DNA of 64,000 nt, taken from the NCBI RefSeq assembly GCF_016921195.1, contig NZ_JAFGYF010000001.1, forward strand, positions 868,001 through 932,000, written 5' to 3'. The number at the start of each line of letters is the position of its first letter. Positions within the stretch are counted from its first letter, which is position 1. The notes under the pieces are model-generated. The model was not told the origin of the DNA, ran no database searches, and saw only the letters and a list, made by a program, of their open reading frames with translations. This document shows, one piece after another, positions 27,451 to 36,190 of the stretch. This stretch comes from Cellulosimicrobium cellulans. GTDB lineage: Bacteria > Actinomycetota > Actinomycetes > Actinomycetales > Cellulomonadaceae. A program made the position numbers and the translations under genes.

Positions 27451-28377
27451 ATGGGAGCCGGTCACGACCACGGTGCGGTGGGCCTCGCCGTGCCCGACCA
27501 CCGCGCACGGCTCGCCGTCGCGTTCGGGATCACCGCGACGATCCTCGTCGCGCAGGCCATCGGAGCGGTCCTCACGGGGAGCCTCGCGCTCCTCACGGAC
27601 ACGGCGCACATGCTCACCGATGCGACGGGCCTGCTCGTGGCGCTCGTCGCCGCGTCGCTCGTGCTCCGGCCAGCGACCAAGCGCCGCACGTGGGGCTTGC
27701 GCCGCGTCGAGGTGCTCGCTGCCCTCGCGCAGGCGGCGCTCCTCCTCGGGGTCGGCGCGTACGCCGTCGTCGAGGGCGTCCGGCGCCTGTTCTCGCCGCC
27801 GGACGTCCCCTCGTCGGAGCTGCTCGTCTTCGGGGTCGTCGGCCTGGTCGGCAACGTCGTCGCGATCGCCGTCCTCGCGTCCGGGCGCCGGGCGAACCTC
27901 AACCTGCGCGCGGCGTTCCTGGAGGTCGTCAACGACGCCCTGGGGTCGGTCGGGGTGATCGTGGCGGCCGTCGTCATCGCGACGACGGGGTACCAGCAGG
28001 CCGACGCGATCGCCGGCCTCTTCATCGCGCTGCTCATCGTCCCCCGCGCCTTCCGCCTCCTGCGCGAGGCGACGGCCGTGCTCATGGAGTTCACGCCGGA
28101 GGGGCTGGACCTCGACGACGTCCGGGCGCACATCCTCTCGCTCGACCACGTGGAGGACGTGCACGACCTCCACGCGTCGACCGTCGCGACCGGCCTGCCG
28201 ACCATCTCGGCGCACGTCGTGGTCGACGACGCGTGCTTCCGGGACGGGCACGCGCTCGAGATCACCGAGCGGGTCCGCGCGTGCGTCGCGCACCACTTCC
28301 CGGTGTCGGTCGAGCACTCGACGTTCCAGCTCGAGACGGCCGCCCTGCGCGACCGCGAGGCGCACGGCCACGCCTGA
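27451..28377 (+). CDS. Cation diffusion facilitator (zinc-type) exporter
   Basis: 308-residue inner-membrane CDF antiporter exporting Zn2+ or a similar ion. N-terminal HDHG; six transmembrane helices; helix II LLTDTAHMLTDATGLLVAL has the HxxxD site and helix V EVVNDALGSVGVIVAA the paired NDxxxS/D-type site; C-terminal soluble domain (~210-308) with VEDVHDLHASTV and histidine-containing dimer interface residues. GGAGG ribosome site directly after the palindromic operator. A CzcD-like role is inferred from motif and regulator pairing. Confidence 0.92.
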   Translation: MGAGHDHGAVGLAVPDHRARLAVAFGITATILVAQAIGAVLTGSLALLTDTAHMLTDATGLLVALVAASLVLRPATKRRTWGLRRVEVLAALAQAALLLGVGAYAVVEGVRRLFSPPDVPSSELLVFGVVGLVGNVVAIAVLASGRRANLNLRAAFLEVVNDALGSVGVIVAAVVIATTGYQQADAIAGLFIALLIVPRAFRLLREATAVLMEFTPEGLDLDDVRAHILSLDHVEDVHDLHASTVATGLPTISAHVVVDDACFRDGHALEITERVRACVAHHFPVSVEHSTFQLETAALRDREAHGHA

Positions 28378-28390
28378 GCGCTCGGCGGAC

Positions 28391-28424
28391 GCGCCGAACC
28401 CGGCGACAACCCCGGGTTCGGCGC
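28391..28424 (+). terminator. Hairpin terminator after CDF gene
   Basis: Perfect 13-bp stem GCGCCGAACCCGG/CCGGGTTCGGCGC, 8-nt loop, followed by TCTG; 13 bases after the stop. Confidence 0.75.
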
Positions 28425-28450
28425 TCTGCGGGTGCGGGGCACGGCCACAC

Positions 28451-28456
28451 TAGGGT
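28451..28456 (+). promoter_or_regulatory. -10 box TAGGGT for a leaderless galE transcript
   Basis: TAGGGT, 7 bases, ATG of galE; no ribosome site. Confidence 0.55.
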
Positions 28457-28463
28457 GGGTGTC

Positions 28464-29483
28464 ATGACGATCCTCGTGACCGGCGGAGCCGGGTACATCG
28501 GCGCGCACGTGGTGCGCCTTCTCCAGGAGCGTGGCGAGAAGGTGGTCGTGGTCGACGACCTCAGCACCGGTCGCGCGGACCGCGTCGGCGACGCCACGCT
28601 CGTCGAGGTCGACGTCGCGGCGCCCGAGGCCGTGGACGTGCTGACGCGCGCCCTTACCGAGCACGACGTGCGCGCGGTGATCCACTTCGCGGCGCGCAAG
28701 CAGGTGGGGGAGTCGGTCGAGAAGCCGGCCTGGTACTACCAGCAGAACGTCGGGGGCTTCACGAACCTCGTCACCGCCATGCAGGCGGCCGGCGTCGACC
28801 GCCTCGTCTTCTCCTCGTCGGCGGCGACGTACGGCATGCCGTCGGTCTCCCTCGTCGAGGAGAAGCTGCACGCCGAGCCGATCAACCCCTACGGCGAGAC
28901 GAAGCTCGTCGGCGAGTGGCTCGGCCGCGCGGCCGGTCGCGCGTGGGGCCTGCGGTTCGTCGCGCTGCGGTACTTCAACGTGGCCGGCGCGGGCTGGCCC
29001 GAGCTCGGCGACCCCGCGGTGCTCAACCTCGTCCCCATGGTGCTCGACCGCCTGGAGCGCGGTGAGCGGCCCAAGATCTTCGGCGACGACTACCCGACGC
29101 CGGACGGCACGTGCATCCGCGACTACATCCACGTCCTGGACCTCGCGCACGCGCACCTCGCGGCGCTCGGGTACCTCGATGCCGACGAGCGCCCGTTCGA
29201 CGTGTTCAACGTCGGGACCGGGCAGGGGTCGTCGGTGCGCGAGGTGATCGACGAGATCGGGCGCGTGAGCGGGCTCGACGTCACGCCGGAGGTCCTCCCG
29301 CGGCGCGCCGGCGACCCGCCGCAGCTCGTGGGCGACCCGCGCCGGATCAACGAGCTGTTCGGCTGGCGGGCGACGAACGGCCTGCCCGAGATCATCTCGT
29401 CCGCGTGGGAGGCATGGCAGGCCGGCCCGCGCCGCATCGAGGGCGTGGCACCCGGCGCCGCGCAGGGCGCTCCCGAGGTGTGA
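28464..29483 (+). CDS. galE: UDP-glucose 4-epimerase GalE
   Basis: 339-residue short-chain-dehydrogenase enzyme interconverting UDP-glucose and UDP-galactose with bound NAD. N-terminal GGAGYIG dinucleotide loop; FSSSAATYG catalytic serine region; Tyr143 and Lys147 in NPYGETK; LRYFNVAGA; GDDYPTPDGTCIRDYIHV substrate block; C-terminal GTGQGSSVREV. Length typical. Monocistronic by appearance: own leaderless promoter and followed by the crt palindrome. Confidence 0.93.
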   Translation: MTILVTGGAGYIGAHVVRLLQERGEKVVVVDDLSTGRADRVGDATLVEVDVAAPEAVDVLTRALTEHDVRAVIHFAARKQVGESVEKPAWYYQQNVGGFTNLVTAMQAAGVDRLVFSSSAATYGMPSVSLVEEKLHAEPINPYGETKLVGEWLGRAAGRAWGLRFVALRYFNVAGAGWPELGDPAVLNLVPMVLDRLERGERPKIFGDDYPTPDGTCIRDYIHVLDLAHAHLAALGYLDADERPFDVFNVGTGQGSSVREVIDEIGRVSGLDVTPEVLPRRAGDPPQLVGDPRRINELFGWRATNGLPEIISSAWEAWQAGPRRIEGVAPGAAQGAPEV

Positions 29484-29507
29484 GCGACCGCGTCCCGTGC
29501 GACCCTG

Positions 29508-29531
29508 CATTCCTCAGCATGCTGAGGAATG
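29508..29531 (+). promoter_or_regulatory. 24-bp perfect palindrome upstream of the crt operon
   Basis: 12-bp half-site CATTCCTCAGCA followed immediately by its exact complement; 40 bp before the phytoene synthase GTG. Size and symmetry fit an operator for a MarR- or TetR-type repressor. No such regulator gene is adjacent. Confidence 0.65.
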
Positions 29532-29571
29532 ACCGGGGAGACGCCCCGGCGGCGGACGACGGGACCACGAC

Positions 29572-30486
29572 GTGGGCGACGAGAACGACCCGGCACGGCT
29601 GTACGACCTGACCGCCGCGCGCGCGAGCCGGGTCGTGCTCGCGTCCTACTCGAGCTCGTTCGGGCTCGGCGCGCGACTCCTCGACGCGCCCACCCGCGAC
29701 GGGATCGACGCCGTCTACGGCCTCGTCCGCATCGCCGACGAGGTCGTGGACACGCGCCGCGGGGACGGCGCGGCAGACCTCCTCGACGAGCTGGAGGCCG
29801 AGGCGGCGCGCGCGCTCGTGCGCGGGTGGTCGACCAACCTCGTCGTCCACTCGTTCGCGCGGACCGCGCGCCGGTGCGGCATCGGCCACGCGGAGGTCGA
29901 CCCGTTCTTCGCGTCGATGCGCACCGACCTCACGGTGCGCGTGCACGACCGGGCGAGCTACGAGCGCTACGTCTTCGGCTCGGCTGAGGTCGTCGGCCTC
30001 ATGTGCCTTGCGGTCTTCCTCAACGCGCGCCGCCGCCCCGGCGAGCCGCTCCGGGTGCCCGACCCCGTGCTCGTCCGGGGCGCGCGGGCGCTCGGCGCGG
30101 CGTTCCAGAAGATCAACTTCCTGCGCGACCTGCGCACGGACCACGACGAGCTGGGGCGGGCGTACCTGCCCGGCGTCGTCCCCGGCCGGCTGCGCCGGCG
30201 CGACGTCGAGGCGTTCTGCCGCGAGGTCGAGGAGGATCTCGCCGCGGCGCGCACGGCCCTCCCGGGGTTGCCCGTGCGGCCGCGGATCGCGGTCGCCGCG
30301 ACGGTCGCGGTCTACGAGCGGCTGCTGGCCCGACTCGCTGCGACGCCGCCCGAGGACATCCTCCGCGCCCGTGTGCGCGTCCCCGACACCGTCAAGGTCG
30401 CGCTCGCGGCCCGCGCCGCCGGCGGCCAGCTCCTCAACCAGGTGGCGTCCGGCCGGTCCCCGCGCCCGTGGAAGGTGCTCGCGTGA
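29572..30486 (+). CDS. crtB: Phytoene synthase CrtB
   Basis: 304-residue squalene/phytoene synthase condensing two GGPP into phytoene. First Asp-rich motif DEVVD (Asp56-Asp60), second in NFLRDLRTDHDELGRAYLP with DLRTD; SYSSSFGLGARLL and VYGLVRIADE are family blocks. GTG start; no strong ribosome site, possibly leaderless or from a promoter inside the palindrome region. Its TGA overlaps the crtI GTG (GTGA). The GGPP synthase gene (crtE) normally leading such operons is absent. Confidence 0.93.
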   Translation: MGDENDPARLYDLTAARASRVVLASYSSSFGLGARLLDAPTRDGIDAVYGLVRIADEVVDTRRGDGAADLLDELEAEAARALVRGWSTNLVVHSFARTARRCGIGHAEVDPFFASMRTDLTVRVHDRASYERYVFGSAEVVGLMCLAVFLNARRRPGEPLRVPDPVLVRGARALGAAFQKINFLRDLRTDHDELGRAYLPGVVPGRLRRRDVEAFCREVEEDLAAARTALPGLPVRPRIAVAATVAVYERLLARLAATPPEDILRARVRVPDTVKVALAARAAGGQLLNQVASGRSPRPWKVLA

Positions 30487-32156
30487 GGGCGCCGCGCGTC
30501 GCCGTCGTCGGGGGCGGGATCTCGGGGCTCGCGACCGCGGCGCTGCTCGCGCGCGGAGGCGCGCGCGTCACGCTGCTCGAGCGCCACGAGACCCTGGGGG
30601 GCCGAGCCGGCACGCTCGACCTCGACGGCTTCCGCTTCGACACCGGCCCGTCCTGGTACTTCATGCCCGAGGTGTTCGACCACTTCTTCGCGCTCCTGGG
30701 AGCGCGGGTCGAGGACCACGTCGACCTCGTCCCGCTCGACCCGGCCTATCGCGTCTTCTTCGAGCCGGACGGCACCGACGTCGCGTCGACCTTCGAGCTC
30801 TCGGCGAGCCCGGGCGTGAACCGGTCCCGGTTCGACGCGGTCGAGCCCGGCGCCGGGACTCGTCTCGCCGCGTACGCCGCGGACGCGAGCGAGGCGTACG
30901 GGCTCGCGCTCGACCACTTCCTGTACACCACGTTCGAGCGCCCCGACCGGGCGTTCTCGCCGGCGATGCTGCGGCGGCTCCCTCGCCTCGCGCCGCTGCT
31001 GCGCGAGTCGCTCGCGGACCGCGCGGCGCGTGCCGTCGAGGACCCGCGGCTGCGCCAGCTCCTGGGGTACCACGCCGTCTTCCTGGGCTCGTCGCCGTAC
31101 CGCGCCCCCGCGCTGTACTCGCTCATGAGCCACCTGGACCTCGTCGAGGGCGTCCGGTACCCCCGCGGCGGGATGTACACGGTGATCGAGGCCGTCGCGC
31201 GGCTCGCGCGCGACGAGGGTGCGGAGCTGCGCACCGGTGCCGACGTCGCGGGCATCGAGGTCGTCGGAGGAGAAGGGCGGCGCGGGCGCGTGACCGGTGT
31301 CCGCCTCGCCTCGGGCGAGCTCGTGGAGGCGGACGTCGTCGTGTCGGCCGCGGACCGCCACCACACCGAGACCGCGCTCCTCGACCCCGTGTGGGCCGAC
31401 CTGCCCGCCCGGGCGTGGGAGGACAAGGGACCGGGCATCTCGGCCCTGCTCGTGCTCGCCGGGGTCCGGGGCGAGCTGCCCGAGCTGGCGCACCACTCGC
31501 TCTTCTTCACGCGCGACTGGCCCGCGAACTTCGACGCCGTGCTCGGCACCGACCGTCGCAGCGACCCGCGCGGGCTGCGCGTGCCCGACCCCGCCTCGCT
31601 CTACGTGTCTCGCACGTCCGCGACGGACGGGCCGACGTCGGGCGCCCCCGCCGCCCCGCCCGGGCACGAGAACCTCTTCCTCCTCGTCCCGTTCCCCGCC
31701 GACCCGACGCTCGGGGCGGACGCCCCGTCGCAGCGCACCCTCGACGCGCTCGCGGACCGCTACCTCGCCCAGGTCGGCCGGTGGGCCGGGATCGACGAGC
31801 TCCCGGGGCGGGTCGTCACGCGGCGCGTGCTCGGGCCCGCCCACTTCTCGACCGAGCTCTCGTCGTGGCGCGGCGGCGCGCTCGGCATGGAGCACACACT
31901 GCGGCAGTCCGCGCTGTGGCGGCCGGGAAACGTCTCCCGTCGTGTCGACGGGCTGTACCACGCGGGGGGTGGCACGATCCCGGGCGTGGGACTGCCGATG
32001 TGCCTCATCAGCGCCGAGCTCGTCGCGAAGCGGCTGCTCGGCGAGACGTCGTCGCGCCCGTTGCCCGCGCCCTTGCGCGCCGGGTTCCTCGCGGCGAGCC
32101 GGCGGCCGGAGCGCCTGCGGCCTGCCGACGGGAAGCCGGTCGGGGTCCGCCGGTGA
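30483..32156 (+). CDS. crtI: Phytoene desaturase CrtI
   Basis: 557-residue FAD enzyme converting phytoene to lycopene. N-terminal Rossmann VAVVGGGISGLATAALLARGG and GGRAGTLDLDGFRFDTGPSW; RYPRGGMYTVIEAVARLA mid-protein; C-terminal FAD signature LYHAGGGTIPGVGLPMCLIS. GTG overlaps the crtB stop and its stop overlaps the next GTG. Slightly longer than the common ~510-530, mainly in the loop around TDGPTSGAPAAPPGHENLF and the C-terminal tail. Confidence 0.95.
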   Translation: MRAPRVAVVGGGISGLATAALLARGGARVTLLERHETLGGRAGTLDLDGFRFDTGPSWYFMPEVFDHFFALLGARVEDHVDLVPLDPAYRVFFEPDGTDVASTFELSASPGVNRSRFDAVEPGAGTRLAAYAADASEAYGLALDHFLYTTFERPDRAFSPAMLRRLPRLAPLLRESLADRAARAVEDPRLRQLLGYHAVFLGSSPYRAPALYSLMSHLDLVEGVRYPRGGMYTVIEAVARLARDEGAELRTGADVAGIEVVGGEGRRGRVTGVRLASGELVEADVVVSAADRHHTETALLDPVWADLPARAWEDKGPGISALLVLAGVRGELPELAHHSLFFTRDWPANFDAVLGTDRRSDPRGLRVPDPASLYVSRTSATDGPTSGAPAAPPGHENLFLLVPFPADPTLGADAPSQRTLDALADRYLAQVGRWAGIDELPGRVVTRRVLGPAHFSTELSSWRGGALGMEHTLRQSALWRPGNVSRRVDGLYHAGGGTIPGVGLPMCLISAELVAKRLLGETSSRPLPAPLRAGFLAASRRPERLRPADGKPVGVRR

Positions 32157-32494
32157 CGGGTCTGGCGTACCTCGGCGCGCTCGTCGTCGCGCTCGGCGGT
32201 CTCGCCGTGCTCGACCGGCGCTTCCGCCTCGCGTTCTGGGCGGACCGGCGTCGCGCCGCGCTCACGGTGGGGCTCGGCGTCGTCGGGTTCCTCCTCTGGG
32301 ACGTCGCGGGCCTCGCGCTCGGCATCTTCGCGCGCGGGGAGAGCCCCTGGATGACGGGGCTCCTGCTCGCGCCCGACCTTCCCGTCGAGGAGGCGGTCTT
32401 CCTGACGCTCCTGTGCTACAACGCGTTGCTCGTCTGGCGCGGTGCCGAGCGCGTGCTCGTCGCCCGCCGTGCCCGGGCGGAGGACGACGCGTGA
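32153..32494 (+). CDS. C50 carotenoid cyclase subunit 1 (CrtYc/Ye/Yg type)
   Basis: 113-residue, three-helix membrane protein: half of the heterodimeric lycopene-cyclase-domain enzyme. GFLLWDVAGLALGIFARGES and LLLAPDLPVEEAVFLTLLCYN contain the conserved aspartate and PVEE motif. GTG overlaps crtI's stop; its stop overlaps the next GTG. With the downstream elongase it should cyclise flavuxanthin-type C50 intermediates; epsilon versus gamma ring type cannot be told from sequence alone. Confidence 0.88.
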   Translation: MTGLAYLGALVVALGGLAVLDRRFRLAFWADRRRAALTVGLGVVGFLLWDVAGLALGIFARGESPWMTGLLLAPDLPVEEAVFLTLLCYNALLVWRGAERVLVARRARAEDDA

Positions 32495-32850
32495 CGAACA
32501 TCGTGCTCAACGTGATCGTCCTGGCGGTCCTCGTCGTCGTGTCGTGGCGCGTGCTGCGGCGCCTGCGGCCCGGCCCGCTCGTGTGGGCCGCCGCCGTGAT
32601 GTGCGTGCTGACGCTCGTGTTCGACACGCTCATGATCGCCGCCGACCTCTACGTCTTCGACCCGGACAAAATCCTCGGCGTGCGGCTCTGGGGCGCGCCC
32701 CTCGAGGACTTCGCCTACGCGCTCGCCGCGGCGCTGGGCATGCCGGTGCTCTGGACGGCGCTCGGGGCGCGTGACCGTGACCGCGTCGCCGACGGTCGTG
32801 CCGCCCCCGACAGGCACTCCGACGGCCGGACGGACGAGGACACCCGGTGA
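32491..32850 (+). CDS. C50 carotenoid cyclase subunit 2 (CrtYd/Yf/Yh type)
   Basis: 119-residue, three-helix partner subunit. LTLVFDTLMIAADLYVFDPD and GVRLWGAPLEDFAYALAAAL carry the conserved FD and P-[LI]-E-[DE] motifs of the family. The last ~25 residues are hydrophilic. GTG start overlaps the previous stop and the stop overlaps the elongase GTG. Confidence 0.88.
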   Translation: MTNIVLNVIVLAVLVVVSWRVLRRLRPGPLVWAAAVMCVLTLVFDTLMIAADLYVFDPDKILGVRLWGAPLEDFAYALAAALGMPVLWTALGARDRDRVADGRAAPDRHSDGRTDEDTR

Positions 32851-33716
32851 AGGACGTGCTCGCCGCGTCGCGGCCCTTCTCGTGGATCAACACCGCCTAC
32901 CCGTTCGCCGCGGGCTACCTCGTCGCGACCGGCGGCCGGGTCGACCTCGCGCTCGTCGTCGGGACGCTGTACTTCCTCGTGCCGTACAACCTGCTCATGT
33001 ACGGCGTCAACGACGTCTTCGACTACGCGAGCGACCTGCGCAACCCGCGCAAGGGCGGGATCGAGGGGGCGCTCGCCGACCCGGCGACCGCACGCGCGAC
33101 CCACCGGCGCATCCTGCGCGCGTGCGTGGCGACCAACGTGCCGTTCCTCGTCGCCCTGGTGCTCCTGGGCGACCCGCTCGCTGCCGTGGTCCTCGCGCTC
33201 GTCGTGCTCGGCGTCGTCGCGTACTCCGCGCCGAACCTGCGGTTCAAGGAGCGTCCGTTCCTCGACTCGTTCACGTCCGCGATGCACTTCGCCGGGCCGC
33301 TGCTCTACGCGCTCGTGCTCGCGGACGCGGATCTCTCCGCGCGCACGGTGTGGCCCGTGCTCGTGGGGTTCGTGCTGTGGGGGATGGCGTCGCACGCGTT
33401 CGGGGCGGTGCAGGACGTGCGCGCGGACCGCGAGGGCGGGATCGCGTCCGTCGCGACGGCGGTCGGCGCCCACGCGACGGTCGTCGGGGCGGCGGCGGCG
33501 TACCTGGCCGCCGCGGCGGTCCTCGCCGTGCTGCCCTGGCCCGGTGTCCTCGCCGCCCTCCTGCCGCTCCCGTACGCGGCCAACGTGCTGCGGTTCCGCG
33601 ACGTGCGTGACGACGACTGCGAGCGCGCCAACGCCGGGTGGCGGACGTTCCTGTGGCTCAACCTCGTGACGGGCTTCCTCGTGACGATGCTGCTCATCGC
33701 GAGCGCGACCACCTGA
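32847..33716 (+). CDS. crtEb: Lycopene elongase (UbiA prenyltransferase) CrtEb
   Basis: 289-residue membrane UbiA-family prenyltransferase adding C5 units to lycopene. RPFSWINTAYPFAAGYL start, first Asp-rich motif NDVFDYASD (NDxxDxxxD), second region AVQDVRADREGGIASVAT (DxxxD), eight or nine hydrophobic helices. Final gene of the operon, followed by a strong hairpin. Implies decaprenoxanthin/sarcinaxanthin-type C50 pigments, in line with yellow colonies of the genus. Confidence 0.9.
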   Translation: MKDVLAASRPFSWINTAYPFAAGYLVATGGRVDLALVVGTLYFLVPYNLLMYGVNDVFDYASDLRNPRKGGIEGALADPATARATHRRILRACVATNVPFLVALVLLGDPLAAVVLALVVLGVVAYSAPNLRFKERPFLDSFTSAMHFAGPLLYALVLADADLSARTVWPVLVGFVLWGMASHAFGAVQDVRADREGGIASVATAVGAHATVVGAAAAYLAAAAVLAVLPWPGVLAALLPLPYAANVLRFRDVRDDDCERANAGWRTFLWLNLVTGFLVTMLLIASATT

Positions 33717-33742
33717 CCACGGCCGCCCCCGAGGACGACGAC

Positions 33743-33778
33743 GGCCCCGGCCCGCGAGGTCGTCGCGGTGCCGGGGCC
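33743..33778 (+). terminator. Bidirectional terminator between crt operon and M15 peptidase
   Basis: 15 paired bases with one bulge: GGCCCCGGC+CCGCGA against TCGCGG+GCCGGGGCC, 5-nt loop; sits between convergent genes. Confidence 0.7.
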
Positions 33779-33800
33779 ATGGTCGCGGGTGCGGGAGCCC

Positions 33801-35276
33801 TCAGGACAGGTCGCCGTACTCCCAGTGCCAGGGCTCGTTCTTCGAGCCGCCGGCGCGGGCCCACTCGGGGTTGTCCCAGCCGTAGGCCGGCGCGTTGGCG
33901 CGCATCCACTCGTACTGCGCGGTGCCGTAGCTCTGGATGCCGCCGCCGAGGTCGAGCGCGAGCGCCCACCCGTGGTTCGACATGCCCGGGGGCGCCGCGA
34001 AGTATCCGCGCGACGCCTTGACCGCGACCTGCGAGGCGTAGGAGCGGTAGGAGTCCGTGACGGAGAGGTTCACGCCGAACGCCTCCCGGAACTTCTCGTT
34101 GAGCGCCTCGATCTGGTGCGCCGCGTCGCAGCGGAGCTGCTCGCCCGGCGCGAACGACAGCTCGCACAGGGCGCTCGCCGGGATCTGCCCGTTGCCGTAG
34201 CCCGCCGTGGACGCCGCCCACGCGTCGAGCTGTGCCGCGATCTCCTCGGCCGACGGCGGCCCGGGCACGACCTGGACCGTCACGCCCGACCCGGCCGCGT
34301 CGAGGAGCGTCGACAGCTCGGCGGTCAGCGAGGCGATCTCCTCGGAGGACGACGCGCCGGCGAGGGACGCGTCGGTGCCCGGTGCGGTCGCGGTGTCGTC
34401 GGCGGACCCCGTCGCGAGGTCGGGCGACGCGGTGGCCGTGTCGGCGGCCGCGGCGTCCTCCTCGGGAGACTCGGTCGCGGTGTCGGCGGACGCGGAGGCG
34501 TCGGGAGCGGCGTCGTCGGGGTCCACCGCGCTCGCTGCCGAGAGGGACGCCGTCAGGTCGTCGGACGCCGCGGTGAGGTCGGGCAGGGCCGCGTCGAGGG
34601 CAGGGGACGCTGCCCCGAGGTCGCCGAGCGAGGTGCGAGCCGAGGAGCGGCTCGCGCGGTCGTTGCCGCGCTCGTCGAGCACCGGCACGCTCTCCTCGAG
34701 GGCGTCCGCCGCCAAAGGTTCGCCCGTCTCGGCCTCGTCCGGGTCGTCGGGAGTCGTGCCCGACGACCCGTCGGCGGGCGGAGCCCCGACGGAGACGCCC
34801 GGCAGCCCGGTGAAGCCGGGCGCCTGGTCCGCGGCGGAAACCTCGGTGACGGCCTCGCTGAGGCGCGTGCGGGCGTCCTCGATCTGGGCACGCTGCTCCG
34901 GGGTGAGCCCTGCGGCACCCTCCCCGGTGAGGAACTGTGCGCGCTGGAGCGCGTCGCCCGCCGCCTCGACCGTCTCCGGGTCGGCGGCGACGGTTCCGAT
35001 CGTGGCGGGCGCGGGCGCGGGCATCGCGCTCGCGGTGGTCGCCCCCGAGGTCGGGGTGGGACCCGTCGCGGTGCCGGTCCCGGTGGCCGACGGCGCGGTG
35101 CCGCTCCCGAACGCCGCCGCGGCGGTGCTCGCCGTGAGCGCGACGGCGGCGACGGCGGCACCGGTCCCGAGCGTCCGGCGGCGGGGCGCGACACGGGCAG
35201 CGCCGTGCGCGCCGCGACGGGCGGCGGAGACGAGGGCAGCGGTGAGCGAGGCGCGGCTCGCGGTGTGGCGGCCCAT
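33801..35276 (-). CDS. Secreted M15-family D,D-/L,D-carboxypeptidase-like protein
   Basis: 491-residue exported protein. The C-terminal ~130 residues form a VanY-type domain: SVTDSYRSYASQ, zinc motif GMSNHGWALALDLGG (SxHxxGxAxD type) and EPWHWEYG. The N-terminus is arginine-rich, then a hydrophobic segment GTGAAVAAVALTASTAAAAFG that can act as an export signal. Residues ~60-350 are low-complexity Ala/Ser/Thr/Asp/Pro sequence, likely a flexible wall spacer, with one helical stretch LTPEQRAQIEDARTRLSEAV. It would trim peptidoglycan stem peptides. Confidence 0.85.
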   Translation of the reverse strand: MGRHTASRASLTAALVSAARRGAHGAARVAPRRRTLGTGAAVAAVALTASTAAAAFGSGTAPSATGTGTATGPTPTSGATTASAMPAPAPATIGTVAADPETVEAAGDALQRAQFLTGEGAAGLTPEQRAQIEDARTRLSEAVTEVSAADQAPGFTGLPGVSVGAPPADGSSGTTPDDPDEAETGEPLAADALEESVPVLDERGNDRASRSSARTSLGDLGAASPALDAALPDLTAASDDLTASLSAASAVDPDDAAPDASASADTATESPEEDAAAADTATASPDLATGSADDTATAPGTDASLAGASSSEEIASLTAELSTLLDAAGSGVTVQVVPGPPSAEEIAAQLDAWAASTAGYGNGQIPASALCELSFAPGEQLRCDAAHQIEALNEKFREAFGVNLSVTDSYRSYASQVAVKASRGYFAAPPGMSNHGWALALDLGGGIQSYGTAQYEWMRANAPAYGWDNPEWARAGGSKNEPWHWEYGDLS

Positions 35277-35656
35277 CTAGCGCGCCTCGCCGCGGGCGGC
35301 GGGTCGCGCGCCGGTCGTGCTGTTCGTGTTGCGGGTGGACGTACGGTGCTGTGCAGTGGTCAAGCGAACGATCCGATCATCGGGCCGTGGTCGCGGGCGG
35401 TCGAGCACCGAAGCGCTCCCGTCCCTGGTGCACCTGCGCAGGACGGAGCGCTGGGTGACCACGACGGCGTGCGGTCGGGCGGGGCGCACGCGCCCTCTCA
35501 CCACGACGCCGGCAGGCCTGGTCGCAAGGCGGACCGCGGAGACCTGTCGGCTGTTCCATCTTCAACTAGACATGTGTCCAGCGGGGTGCCGTCACGGGGG
35601 GAAGCCTCGCGAATGAGGTGCCGACCGTGTGGTCAGGATGTGAAGAAGGGGACGTG
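35277..35656. other. Long upstream region of the M15 peptidase gene
   Basis: 380 bases without a supported gene. Main structure is an imperfect hairpin 35412-35452 (AGCGCTCCCGTCCC against GGACGGAGCGCT, one bulge) in the presumed leader. An AT-richer patch near 35556-35580 with AGACATGTGTC looks like a promoter/operator site for leftward transcription. A structured leader would fit riboswitch control known for wall hydrolases, but I could not match the c-di-AMP riboswitch consensus. Confidence 0.35.
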
Positions 35657-36070
35657 TCACGCGTCCTCCGCGCTCGCCGCGACGAGCGCGAGCACCGCGC
35701 GCGCGTAGGCGTCGGAGGCGTCCGCCGCGGCGAACTCCCCGACGTCGTCGAGCACCTCGGTACGGACGACGAACCCGCCCGTGGTCCGCTCGAGCCGCCG
35801 GAACGTGCCACCGAGCAGGTCCCGGAGCTGGCCCTCGAGAGGATGCCACAGGGCGTCCTCGAGCGCGACGGAGTCGAGCGCCCACTCGGTCGTCCCGTTG
35901 AACCCGAGCACGACGCCCGTGTCGAACTCGTGCGGCTCGATGGTCATGTCGCTCACGGTGAAGACGTCGCCGTCACGCCCCGTGGCCAGGAGGCGGAAGC
36001 GGTCGCCCGGTGCGGGGGACCACCGCACGCCGGCGTCGCGCAGGGCGAGCGCGAGGTCCCACGAGATCAT
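35657..36070 (-). CDS. Uncharacterised 137-residue protein
   Basis: Soluble alpha/beta protein without recognised family. Begins MISWDLALALRDAGVRW.P.PGDRF and contains FTVSDMTIEPHEFDTG and ALEDALWHPLEGQLRDLL. The layout resembles pilus-assembly- or NUDIX-neighbour proteins seen in many actinobacteria, but I cannot assign a function. ATG start is leaderless: TACCGT lies 7 bases upstream. Confidence 0.72.
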   Translation of the reverse strand: MISWDLALALRDAGVRWSPAPGDRFRLLATGRDGDVFTVSDMTIEPHEFDTGVVLGFNGTTEWALDSVALEDALWHPLEGQLRDLLGGTFRRLERTTGGFVVRTEVLDDVGEFAAADASDAYARAVLALVAASAEDA

Positions 36071-36077
36071 GGCTGCC

Positions 36078-36083
36078 ACGGTA
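36078..36083 (-). promoter_or_regulatory. -10 box TACCGT for a leaderless transcript
   Basis: TACCGT on the minus strand, 7 bases, then ATG of the 137-residue protein. Confidence 0.45.
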
Positions 36084-36190
36084 GGCCCGGGCCGCCCGGC
36101 GCGCGCGTCGGCCGGCGTCCCGACCAGCGCGACGATCCGTCCCTCGCGCGCGTTCACGACCCGGCAACACCCGCCACGATCACTCGTCCC

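Noticed and set aside
35277-35656. ydaO/c-di-AMP riboswitch before the M15 peptidase
   Set aside because: A hairpin is present but the conserved internal sequences of the riboswitch could not be matched; a covariance-model search would decide.
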